Origin: an uncultured Anaerobiospirillum sp.
GTDB taxonomy: Bacteria > Pseudomonadota > Gammaproteobacteria > Enterobacterales > Succinivibrionaceae
Length of the DNA stretch: 36,433 bases
Direction of reading: 5' to 3'
Assembly (NCBI GenBank): GCA_944392765.1
Contig: CALXXU010000022.1
Location: 1 to 36,433 of the forward strand
Shown here: piece by piece, positions 24,257 to 33,409 of the stretch
How the letters are laid out: each line of letters starts with the position of its first letter
Position numbering within the stretch: position 1 is the stretch's first letter
Made by a program: the position numbers and the translations under genes
The notes under the pieces: generated by a model
What the model was told of the DNA's origin: nothing
The model's database searches: none
Seen by the model: only the letters and a program-made list of their open reading frames with translations

Positions 24257-24892
24257 ATGCTGGAAATCAAGACGCTGGAAGTAACCTTTGTCCAGCAAAA
24301 CTGCCGCCTTATCTTTGATCCTGAGACCAAAGCGGCCGTGGTCGTGGACCCCGGCGGCTCAGCTGACGAGCTCGTGGCTACCATTAAGGAACTGGGTCTT
24401 ACGGTGACGGGCATCTTAATCACGCATGCCCATATCGACCATTGCGGCGCGGTCGCCGCCTTAGCGCAGGCTCTGAGCGTACCTGTCTATGGTCCCCATC
24501 AAGATGATACTAAGGCGATCGAGGCTTTGCAGCTGCAAGGCGAGTGCTTAAACATCCCTTGGAGCGGCGAGTTTGAAAATAGCTTCGTGCGCGATGGGCA
24601 AGAACTGGAGCTGCTGCCCGGCCACCTAATTACCGTGCTGCACACTCCAGGGCATAGTCGCGGCTCCGTGTGCTATTACTTTGCCGCCGACCAGCTGCTT
24701 TTAGTGGGCGATGTCATGGTACATGGCGGCATTTGGACGCGCAAGCAGCCAGGCATGGACCGCGCTGCGCTGATGCGCTCCCTGGCGCGCCTTAAGACCT
24801 TGCCTGATGACACCAAGCTCTTGTTTGGCCACGGCCCCGACAGCACCTTAGAGGAAGAAAAGGAGCAGAACTCCTATCTTGCGCAGGCCTAA
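24257..24892 (+). CDS. Metallo-beta-lactamase-fold hydrolase 2
   Basis: A 211-residue tandem paralogue of the preceding gene. Both share TFVQQNCR/TPILQNCR, DAVVVDPGGS-type words and all metal ligands (HAHIDH 57-62, His133, Asp152, His192 in FGHGPDST). The loop after the metal Asp differs: GDVMVHGGIWTRKQPGMD replaces the canonical GDTLFxGSxGRxDxxGG, so substrate choice has probably changed. The ATG lies 4 nt beyond the upstream stop, indicating translational coupling. Confidence 0.87.
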   Translation: MLEIKTLEVTFVQQNCRLIFDPETKAAVVVDPGGSADELVATIKELGLTVTGILITHAHIDHCGAVAALAQALSVPVYGPHQDDTKAIEALQLQGECLNIPWSGEFENSFVRDGQELELLPGHLITVLHTPGHSRGSVCYYFAADQLLLVGDVMVHGGIWTRKQPGMDRAALMRSLARLKTLPDDTKLLFGHGPDSTLEEEKEQNSYLAQA

Positions 24893-24895
24893 AAT

Positions 24896-24959
24896 TAGGC
24901 GCTATGCCCCCGCGCGGTTCCACCACCGCGCGCTCTCAAGAACGCGCGCTCAGCGCCTA
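24896..24959. terminator. Long GC-rich hairpin between convergent genes
   Basis: TAGGCGCT pairs with AGCGCCTA across 48 nt that themselves contain CGCGCG repeats able to pair. No T-run. Its place between the convergent hydrolase and phosphatase genes suggests a shared transcription end. Confidence 0.45.
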
Positions 24960-25436
24960 GACCATGTCGTTTTCTTGCAGCGTCTGGTAGAAAGCGGCAA
25001 TGCCTTCCATGATGTCGCGGTACGTGGTCTCGAAGTCATCGGTGTACCACGGATCGGCGATATCGCAGCCCATGCGCGTCGAGAAATCAAGGAGCTTGTG
25101 CACCTTGTCCTCGCACTCGTCGCCAAAGAGGCGGTACATATTGCGCACGTTGTTGTTGTCCATCACGATGATGAAATCGTAATAGTCCAAATCGCGCTTG
25201 GTCACTTGACGCGCAGTCTTGCCCTTAGGGTCGATGCCATGCGCCAGGAGTAATTTGCGCGCCGGAGGATAGACCGGGTTGCCGATTTCCTCTTGCGAGG
25301 TGGCCGCCGAGGCGATTTCAAACTGGTTTTGGGTCCCTTGCTCTTTGACGTACTGCTTGAACAAGAACTCAGCCATAGGGGAGCGGCAGATGTTGCCGTG
25401 ACAGACGAAGAGCACCTTAACCTTGTTTTTGCCCAT
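24957..25436 (-). CDS. Low-molecular-weight protein tyrosine phosphatase
   Basis: A 159-residue phosphatase with the P-loop CHGNICRS (Cys12 nucleophile, Arg18) and general acid Asp128 in DPWY. It hydrolyses phosphotyrosine in proteins through a cysteinyl-phosphate. It lacks neighbouring capsule kinase genes, so a Wzb-type capsule role is not supported. The start is the ATG at 25436 after GGAGG; the 26 codons further upstream are not likely translated. Confidence 0.92.
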   Translation of the reverse strand: MGKNKVKVLFVCHGNICRSPMAEFLFKQYVKEQGTQNQFEIASAATSQEEIGNPVYPPARKLLLAHGIDPKGKTARQVTKRDLDYYDFIIVMDNNNVRNMYRLFGDECEDKVHKLLDFSTRMGCDIADPWYTDDFETTYRDIMEGIAAFYQTLQENDMV

Positions 25437-25561
25437 AACAGCCTCCAAAGAAAAAACCGTGTTGCATTTTAGCACAGCCCTAAAAACAGCCAGCCCCCAT
25501 GACGCAAACGCCATGAGGGCCTAAATGAGCAGTGCTGAGTTACCAGCGCTTAGTCAGCTGC

Positions 25562-26857
25562 TTAGTCGGCAAGCTTGAGGTCGTCTAACATATACGACTT
25601 CAAGGTGGCAAAGTCAGCGCCCATCAGCTTCTTGTCTAAGGCTAAGTTCATGCGATCGGCTAAAGCCTTAGGCAGTGGTAAGTCGATACCTAAGGTCTTA
25701 TCAACCTCGGACTTGAACTTGGCTGGGTGGGCGGTACCTAAGAAGATACCAAACTCACCGTCCTTTAAGTGCTCAGACAGCACCTTGTGGGCTACAGCAG
25801 CATGTGGCTCTAAGACATAGCCGGTGGCCTCGTGGACGCTGCGCATGTGGGCGCGCGTCTCGTCGTCAGAAACCGAGCCGTAATCAAAATCCTGGAGCGA
25901 CCAGCCCATGAGCCGACACAGGGCCTCCACGCGGGGCCAATTGTTCGGACGGCTGATATCCATCGCATTGGAGATAGTAGCGACGGTGGCGTGTGGCTCC
26001 CACTGACCGGACTTGAGGTAGCGTGGCACAGTATCGTTGGCGTTGCAGGCAATGACAAAGCGGGCCTTTAAGCCTAAGGCCTTAGCGATGAGACCTGCGG
26101 TAATATTGCCAAAGTTACCGCATGGTACAGCAAAGACTAAGTGCTCACGCTTCTCAACAGGAACCTGAGCTACCGCCTCAAAGTAGTAGCAGACCTGGGC
26201 TAACAGGCGGCTGATATTGATCGAATTGGCGCTATTTAAGCCTACTGCCTGCTTGAATGCCGCATCGTCAAAGGCGGTCTTAACCATGTCTTGGCAATTA
26301 TCAAATGGCGCATCGACTTCCACGGCGTGGATATTGTCACCTAAGGTGGCAATTAAGCTCTCTTGCAGCGGCGAAACCATGCCCTTAGGGTAGAGCACGA
26401 CCACGTTGATCTTAGGCTGGTGGTAGAAAGCGTCGGCTACGGCCGCACCGGTATCACCGGAGGTCGCAGTTAAGATCGTGCACTTATCGTTGCCAATGAT
26501 GGCCGATAAGACGCGGGCCATAAAGCGGGCGCCGAAGTCCTTGAAGGCTAAGGTCGGCCCGTGGAAGAGCTCGAGGCAAGCGCTCTTGCCATCTACGTTG
26601 ACGAGCGGTGCCTTAAAGGTAAAGGCATCGGCAATGATGGCCTCAAGCTCTGGGAGCTCATCACTGCCAATTAAGTGGCGCAACACTTTTTGCGAGCGCG
26701 CTACTAAGTCCAGCTGCAACAGTGAGTCGATCTCGCTTGGCGAGAAAGGCTCGAGCTTGTCCATAAAGAAGAGGCCTTGGTGGGCACCAATGCCCTGCTT
26801 GACCGCCTGAGCAAAGGTCACACGCTCAGCGTTGTCTTTGAGATTAACTAATTGCAT
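25562..26857 (-). CDS. thrC: Threonine synthase
   Basis: A 431-residue PLP enzyme converting O-phosphohomoserine to threonine. The PLP lysine is Lys106 in LFHGPTLAFKDFG; phosphate-binding TATSGDTGAAVA follows. The length matches the gammaproteobacterial form. AGGA lies 6 nt before the ATG, and the gene starts 23 nt after thrB. Last gene of the threonine operon. Confidence 0.96.
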   Translation of the reverse strand: MQLVNLKDNAERVTFAQAVKQGIGAHQGLFFMDKLEPFSPSEIDSLLQLDLVARSQKVLRHLIGSDELPELEAIIADAFTFKAPLVNVDGKSACLELFHGPTLAFKDFGARFMARVLSAIIGNDKCTILTATSGDTGAAVADAFYHQPKINVVVLYPKGMVSPLQESLIATLGDNIHAVEVDAPFDNCQDMVKTAFDDAAFKQAVGLNSANSINISRLLAQVCYYFEAVAQVPVEKREHLVFAVPCGNFGNITAGLIAKALGLKARFVIACNANDTVPRYLKSGQWEPHATVATISNAMDISRPNNWPRVEALCRLMGWSLQDFDYGSVSDDETRAHMRSVHEATGYVLEPHAAVAHKVLSEHLKDGEFGIFLGTAHPAKFKSEVDKTLGIDLPLPKALADRMNLALDKKLMGADFATLKSYMLDDLKLAD

Positions 26858-26880
26858 TTTCAGTCCTAACTCAGGTGGAA

Positions 26881-27867
26881 TTACGCCTCAAGCACCTCAA
26901 CGTAGGCGCCCTGTGGGTCAATCTTGCAGATATGGCAGAAGCCATCTTGGTTAGCGATAAACTGGCGCTCCAAGTACTCCTTCATCTTAGTGGCTTGATC
27001 GACATCTTTGAAAATCGAGAAGATAGTCGAGCCTGAGCCCGAGATACCGGTGTTCAAGGCGCCTAAGGCCGAACCAAAGAGACGCGCCTCAGCAAAGCCT
27101 GGGATTAAAGCCGCGCGATAAGGCTCAGCGATCACATCAACTAAGCAGGCGATGGCTAAGTTCTCATCCTTGGTATAGAGCGCGTGGATAAAGGAACCAA
27201 TGTGGCGGCCAAAGGTGATGACGTCTTGGCGTAAGTACTGCGCCGGTAAGATGGCACGAGCTTCAGCCGTTGAAACCTTGATGCCTGGGAAGCATAAGAC
27301 CCAGTACCACGAATCAAAGTAAGGCAGGCTTTGGCTGACCTGGTGGTTTTCATTAGTGATGAACTGCATACCACCAAAGTAGCACGGAGCGACGTTATCG
27401 TAGTGAATCGAACCTGAGATCTTGCCCTCTAAGATACCCATCAGCTCAAGGCAGCCATCTGGACCAAAGTAATTGTCATGGACGGCGTCTAAGGCCAGTA
27501 CCGCTGCCACTACCGATGAAGCCGACGAGCCTAAACCCGAGCACACCGGCAGGTTCTTTTCCAAGGTCAACTCTAAGCGCTTAGCCTTAAGCCCGGCTGT
27601 TTGCAGACGCTGCTTGACCAGCTCATAGGCGTCGTACACGATATTTTGCTTGTGATCGCTCGGGAGCTTATGCACAAAGCGCCCGCTCACCGCAATGCTG
27701 AGATCAGGGGTGACCGTACCGACTTCATCTGGGCCTAACTCTCGGGCCGAGACAAAGTCGCCGAGCGGACTGCCGTCTAAAGGACGTACCGCAATACCCA
27801 AGAGGTCAAAGCCCACCGATAAGTTGGCCGAGGAGGCAGGGGCATAGGCCCGGTAAACCTTAGTCAC
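26881..27867 (-). CDS. thrB: Homoserine kinase
   Basis: A 328-residue GHMP-family kinase that phosphorylates homoserine with ATP. The ATP loop LPVCSGLGSSASSVVAA and the N-terminal PASSANLSVGFDLLG are visible, as is the C-terminal GISGSGSTIF. It probably starts at a GTG (27867), with AGAGGA eight bases upstream. Unlike E. coli, where thrA and thrB nearly touch, 131 bp with three hairpin repeats separate them here. Confidence 0.95.
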   Translation of the reverse strand: MTKVYRAYAPASSANLSVGFDLLGIAVRPLDGSPLGDFVSARELGPDEVGTVTPDLSIAVSGRFVHKLPSDHKQNIVYDAYELVKQRLQTAGLKAKRLELTLEKNLPVCSGLGSSASSVVAAVLALDAVHDNYFGPDGCLELMGILEGKISGSIHYDNVAPCYFGGMQFITNENHQVSQSLPYFDSWYWVLCFPGIKVSTAEARAILPAQYLRQDVITFGRHIGSFIHALYTKDENLAIACLVDVIAEPYRAALIPGFAEARLFGSALGALNTGISGSGSTIFSIFKDVDQATKMKEYLERQFIANQDGFCHICKIDPQGAYVEVLEA

Positions 27868-27901
27868 GAGAAATTCCTCTAACTGACAAAATTCTAGGGC
27901 A

Positions 27902-27984
27902 CCTCAGGCTCTCACCTGAGGTGGCACTACCTCAGGCTCTCACCTGAGGTGGCACTACCTCAGGCTCTCCCTGAGATAGCACTA
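27902..27984 (-). repeat. Three 28 bp hairpin repeats between thrA and thrB
   Basis: Units at 27902-27929 and 27930-27957 are identical; the third (27958-27984) is one base shorter with a few changes. Each holds a self-complementary pair CCTCAGG/CCTGAGG, so the transcript would carry consecutive stem-loops. They have no T-run. Partial termination, transcript processing or protection of upstream thrA mRNA are possible roles. Confidence 0.75.
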
Positions 27985-27998
27985 CCTTAGGCGCAAAA

Positions 27999-30464
27999 TT
28001 AGGCCTCACGGGTCCAGTTTTGTAAGCGCAGAATGTCCGAAATGACACCTGCGGCGGTTACGTCAGTACCGGCGCCGTAGCCGCGAATGACCAGCGGGAT
28101 TGGCTGGTAGTAAGCGGAAGTAAAGGACAAGGCATTCTCGCCGCCTACGACCTTGTAGAGTGGATCTTCTGGGCCCACAGCCTTGACCGCGCAGCTGCAC
28201 TTACCGCCATCCTTGATGGTGGCAACATAACGCAGCACCTTGCCCTCGGCCTTAGCGGCGGCGACCTTCTGGGCAAATTCCTCATCGGCGTGCTTTAAGT
28301 TCTCAAGTACTTCCTGAGCGTTATTGCCCTCTAAGTACTTGCGATCTACTGGGTACTCGATCTCGATATCGCTCAAATCAAGCTTGTAGCCACACTCACG
28401 GGCTAAGATTAAGAGCTTGCGCGCGACATCCATACCCTCTAAGTCATCGCGTGGGTTTGGCTCGCTGTAACCGCGCTCATAGGCATCACGAGTGGCCTCC
28501 GATAAGGTCTTACCCTCATCGACTAAGCCGAAGATATAGGAGAGCGTGCCCGACATAATGCCGTTGAACTCGATCAAACGGTCACCGGCGGCCAGCAGAT
28601 TCTGCAGCGTATTGATCACTGGTAAACCGGCGCCGACCGTAGCCTCGTAGTAGAACTTACGGTGGCAGGAACGAGCAATCTGACGTAAGCCCTTGTAGTA
28701 CTCATAAGAGCTGGTATTGGCCTTCTTATTTGGGGTGACGACGTGGTAGCCCACCTTCATCAACTCAATATAGGACAGCGCGATGTCCTCGCTTGAAGTG
28801 CAGTCAACAAAGACTGGGTTAACTAAGTGCGAATCCTCAACTAAGCGCTTAGCTTCCTCAATCGAGAAGGCTGGGTTATGGCAGGCCTCTAACAGCTGTG
28901 GCACCTGCTCTAAGTTGAGGCCACGTGGATCCTTAACGTAGGTCTTAGAGTTAGCTACGCAAATAACGTGGAGTTCAACGCCATTGCGCTGTTGCAGCTC
29001 AGTTTGCTGCTTGCGAATTTGCTCGAGCAGAGCCTTACCGACGCCACCGACACCAACAATGATGAGATCGATGATCTGACGGCCGCTAAAGAGCAAGGTA
29101 TGGCAGCTATAGATCGCCTCAGAAACCTTGGAATTATCGATAACCGCCGAAATCGAGCGCTCGGAGCTACCTTGAGCAATCGCGTTGATATTGATATTAG
29201 CCTGAGCTAAGGCGCGGAAGAATTTCGAGGATACGCCCTTAGCAGTGCGCATACCCTCGCCCACGACCGAGATAATAGCCTTATTGTCCAAAATCTCGAT
29301 TGGGTCTAAGAGCTGAGCTTGCAGCTCAAGGGCAAACTCTTCTTCAATGGCGGCACGGGCTAAGAAAGCATCTTCGGAGTGGACGCAGAAGGAAATCGAG
29401 TACTCCGACGAGGACTGGGTAATGAGGACAATCGAAACACCCGAGCGCGAAATGCAGGTGAAGAGGCGACCGGCCATACCGACCATACCCTTCATGCCAG
29501 GGCCCGAGACGTTGATCATTGAGACATTCTTGAGATCGGAGATACCCTTGATGGCCAAGGAGCGATCGGTCTCATCGGAGATTAAGGTACCCTCACCTTG
29601 AGGATTTAAGGTGTTCTTAATCAGGCATGGAATACGGTACTGGGCAATTGGTGCAATGGTGCGAGGGTGCAGCACCTTAGCACCAAAGTACGACAGCTCC
29701 ATCGCTTCCTTATAGGACATACGGCGCAGGAGCACAGCATCAGGTACGGTGCGTGGGTCGCAGCTGTAGACGCCATCAACGTCGGTCCAAATCTCACAGC
29801 ACTGGGCCTTAGCCACAGCCGCTAAGCAAGCAGCGGAGTAATCTGAGCCATTGCGGCCTAACAGCACGAGCTGACCTTGGCGGTCACCGCCGCAGAAGCC
29901 CGACATCAAGATGATAGCCTTAGGATCAATGCTCAGGCGGGCAAAGCGCTCACTGGAGGCGGCGATATCAACCGAGGACTCTAAAGGCTTGCCGTCACAG
30001 ACCAAGATCTGCACTGGGTCGATCACCTGCACTAAGTGCTGACGGGCCGTTAAAAGCTCAGCCATGATCGCGATCGACAAGGCCTCACCGCGACACTCGA
30101 TAAAGGCGGCGACAGCATCCGGGCACGAGCCTAATAAGGTGATACCCTCAACGCGGCGCTTTAATTCCTTGACCGTCTCCTCGTAGAAGGCCATGACCTT
30201 AGCACCATCAAAGTTAGGGTATTGGGTGTCTAAGGTATTGATGAGCGGACGGATGATGTTATCTAAGGCGCCAAATTCGTTCTTGCAATCAGAGCCTGCC
30301 AGCGCGCTTTTAACCATCGACACCAAGATATTGGTGACGCCCGCAGGAGCCGAGAGCACCAATGCGGTCTGAACCTGGATAGCGGTGTTAATCGCAATCT
30401 CTGACACATTAACGACACGCTGAGCATCTGCTACTGAGGTTCCACCAAATTTTAAGACGCGCAT
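27999..30464 (-). CDS. thrA: Bifunctional aspartokinase I/homoserine dehydrogenase I
   Basis: An 821-residue fusion, essentially the length of E. coli ThrA. The aspartokinase domain starts MRVLKFGGTSVADAQRV and contains VVLGRNGSDYSAA-type catalytic words; two ACT-like regulatory regions (SGPGMKGMVGMAGRLF, QGSSERSISAVI) follow. The NAD(P)-binding VGVGGVGKALLEQI and homoserine dehydrogenase domain (VDCTSSEDIA, VTPNKKANTSS, DDLEGMDVARKLLIL) complete it. It performs the first and third steps of threonine synthesis, likely inhibited by threonine. The start is the ATG at 30464 after AGGAG; an in-frame TTG three codons earlier is less likely. Confidence 0.96.
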   Translation of the reverse strand: MRVLKFGGTSVADAQRVVNVSEIAINTAIQVQTALVLSAPAGVTNILVSMVKSALAGSDCKNEFGALDNIIRPLINTLDTQYPNFDGAKVMAFYEETVKELKRRVEGITLLGSCPDAVAAFIECRGEALSIAIMAELLTARQHLVQVIDPVQILVCDGKPLESSVDIAASSERFARLSIDPKAIILMSGFCGGDRQGQLVLLGRNGSDYSAACLAAVAKAQCCEIWTDVDGVYSCDPRTVPDAVLLRRMSYKEAMELSYFGAKVLHPRTIAPIAQYRIPCLIKNTLNPQGEGTLISDETDRSLAIKGISDLKNVSMINVSGPGMKGMVGMAGRLFTCISRSGVSIVLITQSSSEYSISFCVHSEDAFLARAAIEEEFALELQAQLLDPIEILDNKAIISVVGEGMRTAKGVSSKFFRALAQANININAIAQGSSERSISAVIDNSKVSEAIYSCHTLLFSGRQIIDLIIVGVGGVGKALLEQIRKQQTELQQRNGVELHVICVANSKTYVKDPRGLNLEQVPQLLEACHNPAFSIEEAKRLVEDSHLVNPVFVDCTSSEDIALSYIELMKVGYHVVTPNKKANTSSYEYYKGLRQIARSCHRKFYYEATVGAGLPVINTLQNLLAAGDRLIEFNGIMSGTLSYIFGLVDEGKTLSEATRDAYERGYSEPNPRDDLEGMDVARKLLILARECGYKLDLSDIEIEYPVDRKYLEGNNAQEVLENLKHADEEFAQKVAAAKAEGKVLRYVATIKDGGKCSCAVKAVGPEDPLYKVVGGENALSFTSAYYQPIPLVIRGYGAGTDVTAAGVISDILRLQNWTREA

Positions 30465-30745
30465 AAAGAGCAACTCCTAAACTCCAAAAAATCCGTCCCA
30501 GCACTAAGCGCCCGTAGATCCACCAAATAAGGATCATGAACGGCCAGCAAATAAGGCTCTCAAGTAAGGCCTTCAAGCAAGGCCCTTGGGCGGCCCCAAT
30601 CAGGCCACTGGGTCGGCCCCGACTGTGGTAACAGTCAAACCAATAAGCAAAAATAAGAAGGGCACCAATTAAAACCGTGAAGGCGCTTTAAGGCGCTGAA
30701 AACGCCATTTTACGGCCATTAGTCCGGCTCTAGGGTGCACGGCTC
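30465..30745 (-). other. thrA leader, no clear attenuator peptide
   Basis: A ~280 nt leader between promoter and thrA. I looked for a Thr/Ile-rich leader peptide followed by a terminator; the only candidate is a GTG frame with three Thr codons and no ribosome-binding site. The leader contains GC-rich pairing stretches (GGGGCC words) and a 13 bp repeat array, and TTTTTT lies shortly before the ribosome-binding site. Attenuation cannot be claimed. Confidence 0.4.
30545..30583 (-). repeat. 13 bp tandem repeats in the thr leader
   Basis: Three contiguous 13 bp units of the type GCCTTACTTGAGA on the minus strand, with a related partial unit at about 30518-30530. Confidence 0.55.
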
Positions 30746-30775
30746 ATTGTCCTAGTTTTAATCAAAACTTGTCAA
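30746..30775 (-). promoter_or_regulatory. Probable threonine operon promoter
   Basis: On the minus strand a perfect -35 TTGACA (30775-30770) is followed 18 bp later by GACAAT (30751-30746), four of six -10 matches. It lies about 280 bp upstream of thrA. Confidence 0.6.
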
Positions 30776-30916
30776 CCGTCACGCTTTTGCAGTGACACTT
30801 GCCCTGTTACAACGCCTCAACGCCCTATTTTGGTGCCAAAACCATGGCTTAGGATTTGCTCCAAATAGCCCCATCAGGGCCTAATCTACGGGCGCGCAGC
30901 ACAGGAGGGGCTTAAT

Positions 30917-31783
30917 ATGAACATCGCACCAACTTCCTCAACGGCAAGTATCGAGCTGCTGCGGCAAATGGCCGCCACACCGGTCAAAAGTGAGCTCCAT
31001 GAAGCCAACGCTCAGGTTAAGACCCAAGCTACCCACCAGGTTACGACCAACGAGCAAAATTTTGCTCCAACATTCAGCAAGACCAGCCCAAGTGATCCTG
31101 CCGCCAGCGGCGTCAACTCGGCCAAGCTCATCCAAGAGGCCAAGGCGGTGCAAGCGGCGCAAAGCGCGCAAGCTGCCAAAAGCACCACCGAGCCTGAGCC
31201 CACTGGAACTAAACCTCCACTTGCTGCAACCGCCCCCAAAGCTGTGGGCGCACCGGTCAGCTCAGGCTTTAATCGCCTGGGCAACCTAAGCACTCAAACC
31301 AATTTCCAGGACTTTGCGCTCTTAAACACCAAGCAAGCCGCTTTAAATCAGGCCTTAGCGGTAGCGCAAGCCACGGGACAAACGGCCGCTGCAGCGGTGC
31401 AACCGGCGCTCATCATTCAACTGGGCATGCTCCAGCAGCTCTATAGCTGGTCACGACAAATCGAGCAGCGCAAATTAAACGAGCAGCAGAACACCAACCC
31501 TAGTGCCTTGGCTTCAAGCGATGAGGAAGGAGCCGAGGTGGGCATTTCGCAGCTGGTGTGCCTGATCTTTTTTGAGCGTACCTTAAAACTGGTGGACAGC
31601 TGCAAACACTTAGCGCTAAACCGTTACTTAAAGAAAGGCCCCTTAGGCGAGCACCTGCACGAAGAGAACACCGATGATGAGTACGGCACCACCTACGCCG
31701 ACGTAGACGCCGAGACCGACTACATCAAGCGCCCGCGCCACGACAAGCCCGGAATGGATTTCCACTACGCCCTGCTGAGCTAA
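30917..31783 (+). CDS. Unknown Ala/Gln-rich protein
   Basis: A 288-residue protein with no signal peptide or membrane segment that I can see and no family I recognise. Residues ~1-110 are low complexity (Ala, Thr, Pro, Ser, Lys, Gln). Residues ~145-190 are helix-forming with repeated Ala/Gln (ALNQALAVAQATGQTAAAAV), and a hydrophobic/aromatic stretch LVCLIFFERTLKLVD lies near 215-230. The tail is acidic then basic. GGAGG eight bases before the ATG and steady codon use support a real gene. It is divergent from thrA. Confidence 0.6.
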   Translation: MNIAPTSSTASIELLRQMAATPVKSELHEANAQVKTQATHQVTTNEQNFAPTFSKTSPSDPAASGVNSAKLIQEAKAVQAAQSAQAAKSTTEPEPTGTKPPLAATAPKAVGAPVSSGFNRLGNLSTQTNFQDFALLNTKQAALNQALAVAQATGQTAAAAVQPALIIQLGMLQQLYSWSRQIEQRKLNEQQNTNPSALASSDEEGAEVGISQLVCLIFFERTLKLVDSCKHLALNRYLKKGPLGEHLHEENTDDEYGTTYADVDAETDYIKRPRHDKPGMDFHYALLS

Positions 31784-32031
31784 CACCCCTACGCCTCGTT
31801 CAACTATCCCCGCGTAACGCTCTGGGCCCAACCACCACTGCGCCTAAGCCTCGTTCTGCCTAGAGCAACTACTGCAAACAGGGCTCTGCGCTTACACGCG
31901 GCGCTTGAGATATCTCCTACCCAAATGATTTAGCACTGTGCCCATAAGCTCAATTAGAGGCGCACAGCAGCTCGATGCTGCTGGGCAAAATTGTTGCGGC
32001 AGGGCAAAATTAACGCTAGATATTCACAAAT
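31784..32031. other. Intergenic region, no gene seen
   Basis: No coding frame. It becomes AT-rich towards the control region of the transporter gene. Confidence 0.4.
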
Positions 32032-32047
32032 TTAGATCTAACTCACA
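32032..32047 (+). promoter_or_regulatory. Candidate CRP site
   Basis: TTAGA-N6-TCACA matches the CRP consensus TGTGA-N6-TCACA with one perfect half and 3 of 5 in the other, embedded in A- and T-rich flanks. Its centre lies about 20 bp from the first AraC half-site, close to the arrangement at the E. coli araBAD promoter. Confidence 0.4.
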
Positions 32048-32059
32048 CTTTGCCTCTCA

Positions 32060-32124
32060 TAGCAATTTTGTCCAGTAAATAAGAAAATTTATCCACTGTA
32101 AGCTGCCTGCTAAATACCTAAAAT
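32060..32124 (+). promoter_or_regulatory. AraC-type operator and promoter
   Basis: Half-site 1, TAGC-N7-TCCA (32060-32074), matches araI1 exactly in its conserved words. A second TCCA at 32092-32095 is 21 bp further on, the spacing of AraC direct half-sites; its TAGC half is degenerate (AAGA). Immediately after come CTGTAA (32096-32101) as a weak -35 and TAAAAT (32119-32124) as the -10, spacing 17. The layout mirrors araI1-I2 abutting the -35 of araBAD. The AraC-type regulator of this locus is at 35532-36341. Confidence 0.6.
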
Positions 32125-32204
32125 GCCCCCTAGCAACACGGTTTGCGCTTATCCGTGTTGGGCGCTGCAGCACTGTACTTTTTGGTTTTAGCAGGACATT
32201 TCTT

Positions 32205-33299
32205 ATGTTTGGATTCTTAACTCGCGGCGAGCCTGCACCCGCCGCTAACTGGACTACCCCTCAAGACAGTGAGCAGCCCAAGTTACCTTTAATGGAAGGC
32301 ATCGCCTTAGTCGTCGGCGTCTTCTTCTGGCTTGGTTCCTATTTGGGCATGGTGGGTGTGCTGGTGCCAGCCCGTATCGCCGAAATTGACCCAGAGGCTA
32401 AGGCTACCGCTCTTGCGGCGATGTCCGCCATCGCAATGGTGGTCTCGACTATCGCCAACATCTTAGAGGGCGCTTGGTTCGACCGCACCCGCTCGCGCTT
32501 TGGCCGCCGCACCCCATGGCTCTACTTTGGCTCGATTGGTGCCGCCATCTGCATCTACTTTTGGGGTACCGCCGATAGCATCGCCGCAATTATCGCGTGG
32601 GATGCCATCTACATGATTTTCCTCAATGCCATTGTGGCCCCACTTATCGCCGTACTCTCCGATCGCGTTGCTCCACGCCATCGTGGCACCATTTCCTCGA
32701 TGTACGCTATCGGTATGTCCGCTGGTAATTACGGCGGTCAAATCCTGGCAGCCTTCTTCATCGGCGTCAATGAGACCAACGGCGTAATTTTGATGGCGGT
32801 GATGGCCCTGCTCTCTGGTCCTTTAGCTTCGGTCTTCTTGCGCGAGAAGAGCACGATCGGCATGCCAGTAGAGAAGCTGACCTTAAAGAACCTGTCTGAA
32901 AACTTCGCCTTCCCTCTCAAGGATTGCCGCGATTACTATCTGGCCTTAATCGGCAAGGTCTGCGTGGTTTCCGCTCAGTTCACCGTTGCCGGCTATCAGC
33001 TCTACATCCTGACCGACTACATCGGTTTGAGCGACAGCGAGTCGGCCTCCTACATTAGCTACATCTCGACCATCTTGATGGTGTCGGCCATCATCTTGTC
33101 CCTGATTTCGGGCCCTATTGCCGATAGAATGCATTGGCGCAAGTGGCCAGTGGTTATCTCCTCACTGTTAATGGCGATAGGCTGCATCATCCCAAGCTTT
33201 GCCCCGAACGCCAACTTAATGCTGGTTTATGCCTTAGTCGCAGGCTTAGGTTACGGTATCTTCTCCTCCCTGGATCAAGAAGGTCCACTAACAGCTTAA
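32205..33299 (+). pseudogene. MFS sugar transporter, C-terminally truncated
   Basis: A 364-residue frame with about ten predicted helices. The loop motif DRTRSRFGRRTPWL after helix 2-3 is typical of MFS carriers found beside glycoside hydrolases, and ISGPIADRMHWRKWP is the matching motif of the second half. Members continue after GLGYGIFxSxDQ for two more helices, but here six unrelated residues and a stop follow (EGPLTA). The missing ~80 codons are not in another frame, because the next gene starts 110 bp later. CAAGAAGG occurs at 33276-33283 and again at 33395-33402, flanking the joint. Probably inactive, or a shortened carrier. Confidence 0.7.
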
Positions 33300-33409
33300 G
33301 TTCCGCTAACCGCGTAAGATCCACTCACAACGTCCCTGCTGCAGGCTAGAGTTTCCAAGACTTTAACCTGTGGCCCCAAGCTTGAGCTACCGTGCAAGAA
33401 GGATTTTCT

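Noticed and set aside
24957-25436. Wzb capsule-phosphatase identity
   Set aside because: The catalytic motif fits, but no capsule export or tyrosine-kinase genes are nearby, so only the general family name is given.
27902-27984. CRISPR array
   Set aside because: The 28 bp units are directly adjacent with no spacers.
30470-30745. thrL-type attenuator leader peptide
   Set aside because: No ATG frame rich in Thr/Ile codons; the one GTG frame with three Thr codons lacks a ribosome-binding site and no terminator/antiterminator pair could be drawn with confidence.
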